Assembly: GCF_047272945.1 (NCBI RefSeq)
Contig: NZ_JBKOPS010000002.1
Location: 372,001-436,000, forward strand
Direction: 5' to 3'
Length of the DNA stretch: 64,000 nt
DNA from: Rubrolithibacter danxiaensis
Lineage (GTDB): Bacteria > Bacteroidota > Bacteroidia > Sphingobacteriales > Sphingobacteriaceae
Part shown: piece after piece, positions 63,023-64,000 of the stretch
Position numbering within the stretch: the stretch's first letter is position 1
Layout: each line of letters begins with the position of its first letter
Notes under the pieces: generated by a model
The model's database searches: none
Told to the model about the DNA's origin: nothing
What the model saw: the letters and a program-made list of their open reading frames with translations, nothing else
Made by a program: the position numbers and the translations under genes

Positions 63023-63745
63023 ATGCTCCATAAAACGCGAGGTATTGTATTAAAAAGTACAAACTATTCTGAAAGCAGTGTGGTTGTGCAGATATTTACA
63101 GAGAAATTTGGTATTCAATCTTATTTAATAAACGGAGTTAAAAAACCGAAAGCCAAAATCAGGAATAGCATTTTACAGCCACTGCACCTGCTGGATATGG
63201 TAGTTTATCACAAGCCGGAGGGTAACCTGCAAAGGGTGGCAGAAGTTCGGCAAGTTCCTTTGTTTCAACATATTCCGTATGATATTGTAAAAAGTTCGCT
63301 GACTCTTTTTCTGAACGAGGTTTTATACAAATCATTAAAACATCAGCAAACGGATGAGCAACTTTTTGATTATATTTTTCATTCTGTAGAATTACTGGAT
63401 AAAATAGAAGGGAGCCTGAATACTTTTCATCTTCATTTTTTGCTAAAACTAACACGATACCTCGGTTTTTATCCAGATTTAACCAATTCAAATTTTAATT
63501 ATTTTGATTTGAAAGAAGGGATTTACAGCAATGTTCCGCCTCCGCATCCGTATGTTCTGGATGAGCCCTACAAAACTTACTGGGAAATACTGGTAAAAGG
63601 GAACATTGAGAACCTGGGGAAAATAACAATACCTGTAACAGAAAGACGTGTTCTTTTAGAAAGATTGCTTGACTATTACAGGTTGCACATTGATGGGTTT
63701 GACGAGATCAAGTCGCATCATATTTTAGAAGAGGTATTGAATTAG
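63023..63745 (+). CDS. recO: DNA repair protein RecO
   Basis: 240 residues with the N-terminal OB-fold (TRGIVLKSTNYSESSVVVQIFTEKFGIQSYLINGVKKPKAK) and the mainly helical C-terminal region. RecO loads RecA with RecR on single-stranded DNA. It has no Zn-binding Cys motif, which is common in Bacteroidota. Its stop overlaps the stop of the convergent receiver gene by 2 bases. Confidence 0.92.
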   Translation: MLHKTRGIVLKSTNYSESSVVVQIFTEKFGIQSYLINGVKKPKAKIRNSILQPLHLLDMVVYHKPEGNLQRVAEVRQVPLFQHIPYDIVKSSLTLFLNEVLYKSLKHQQTDEQLFDYIFHSVELLDKIEGSLNTFHLHFLLKLTRYLGFYPDLTNSNFNYFDLKEGIYSNVPPPHPYVLDEPYKTYWEILVKGNIENLGKITIPVTERRVLLERLLDYYRLHIDGFDEIKSHHILEEVLN

Positions 63746-64000
63746 GATACCTGGTTTTCGCTTTTTTTCAGCGTTTCGTCAATTATCTCTTCAAGCTCTG
63801 TTAAGTCGAAAGGCTTTTCAAGGTAAGTGTCTGCACCGGCCTGTTTAGCTAAACTTTGAATGTCATTATTCGCCGAAAAATAAATAACAGGAATATTTTT
63901 AAACTCAGGATGTTTCTTTAAAGTCTGAGTAGCAACTATACCGCCTGTTTCGGGGATCCAGTTATCCATAAGAATAACATTAGGCTTTACCCTGCCTACT
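63742..64000 (-). CDS. CheY-like receiver protein, start beyond window
   Basis: The frame is open from the right edge down to the TAA at 63742-63744. It shows the C-terminal part of a receiver domain: VILMDNWIPETGG with the phosphoacceptor Asp, the Ser of YFSAN and the Lys of YLEKPF. The N-terminus is outside the window, so single-domain or fused architecture cannot be decided. Confidence 0.85.
   Translation of the reverse strand, partial: VGRVKPNVILMDNWIPETGGIVATQTLKKHPEFKNIPVIYFSANNDIQSLAKQAGADTYLEKPFDLTELEEIIDETLKKSENQVS

Noticed and set aside
1..64000. CRISPR arrays, prophage, insertion sequences, tRNA and rRNA genes
   Set aside because: No regularly spaced identical repeats, transposase, integrase or phage structural genes, and no cloverleaf-forming or rRNA-like segments were seen.

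Overview
The window looks like core chromosome of a Bacteroidota bacterium, most likely of the Sphingobacteriaceae (Pedobacter/Mucilaginibacter-like). Reasons: gldK-gldL-gldM-gldN, sprE/porW and gldB homologues of the type IX secretion/gliding machinery; an F-ATPase operon with a long secreted N-terminal domain on subunit a and no beta/epsilon genes beside it; family-specific genes (DUF4271, GT117/DUF2723, PorT-like, DUF6496); A-rich translation starts with few Shine-Dalgarno sequences; and -7 boxes of the Bacteroidota type (TAnnTTTG). I saw no rRNA, tRNA, CRISPR array, prophage or insertion sequence.

Layout. 1-12.2 kb: a truncated VWA protein, a PfkB sugar kinase, a JmjC-like cupin, a fasciclin protein, HemW, an EcsC-family protein, a GT2 glycosyltransferase, small secreted and lipoproteins, a Tat-dependent Dabb protein, a TauE/SafE permease, a Tat-type sugar isomerase-like protein, a DUF3892 protein and MgtE. 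12.4-15.9 kb: a tight four-gene operon of a lysine-rich 9-residue-repeat secreted protein, an outer-membrane barrel, an OmpR-type regulator and its histidine kinase. 15.9-21.7 kb: GT117 membrane glycosyltransferase, small hypothetical genes, DUF4271 and HemD. 21.9-26.6 kb: the gldKLMN motor/core operon, ended by a bidirectional terminator that contains the uvrC stop codon. 26.6-33.4 kb (minus): sprE/porW, pbp1A and uvrC in one operon. 33.5-39.3 kb: atpZ/I-like genes, atpB-E-F-H-A-G. 39.4-45 kb: lipoprotein, aldo/keto reductase, DUF6496 protein, gldB, PorT-like barrel, NAD synthetase. 45-48.8 kb: a zeta-toxin-like kinase overlapping a 58-residue gene, Lnt, a PH-SHOCT protein and RsmI. 48.9-50.4 kb: SerS and a cold-shock protein. 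50.5-57.2 kb (minus): a complete eboA-B-C-D-E-F cluster. 57.3-64 kb: SIMPL protein, ileS-traR/dksA-lspA operon, a small membrane protein, RecO and a truncated receiver protein.

The most interesting parts are the complete ebo cluster, which is known from cyanobacteria, eustigmatophyte plastids and pseudomonads and whose substrate in Bacteroidota is unknown; the overlapping zeta-like/small-protein pair, a possible toxin-antitoxin module; and the polybasic repeat protein/barrel/two-component operon, which I cannot match to any described system. Two real 58-residue genes (41012-41188 and 45008-45184, both minus) and the truncated VWA gene at the left edge are easily missed by length-based gene finding.
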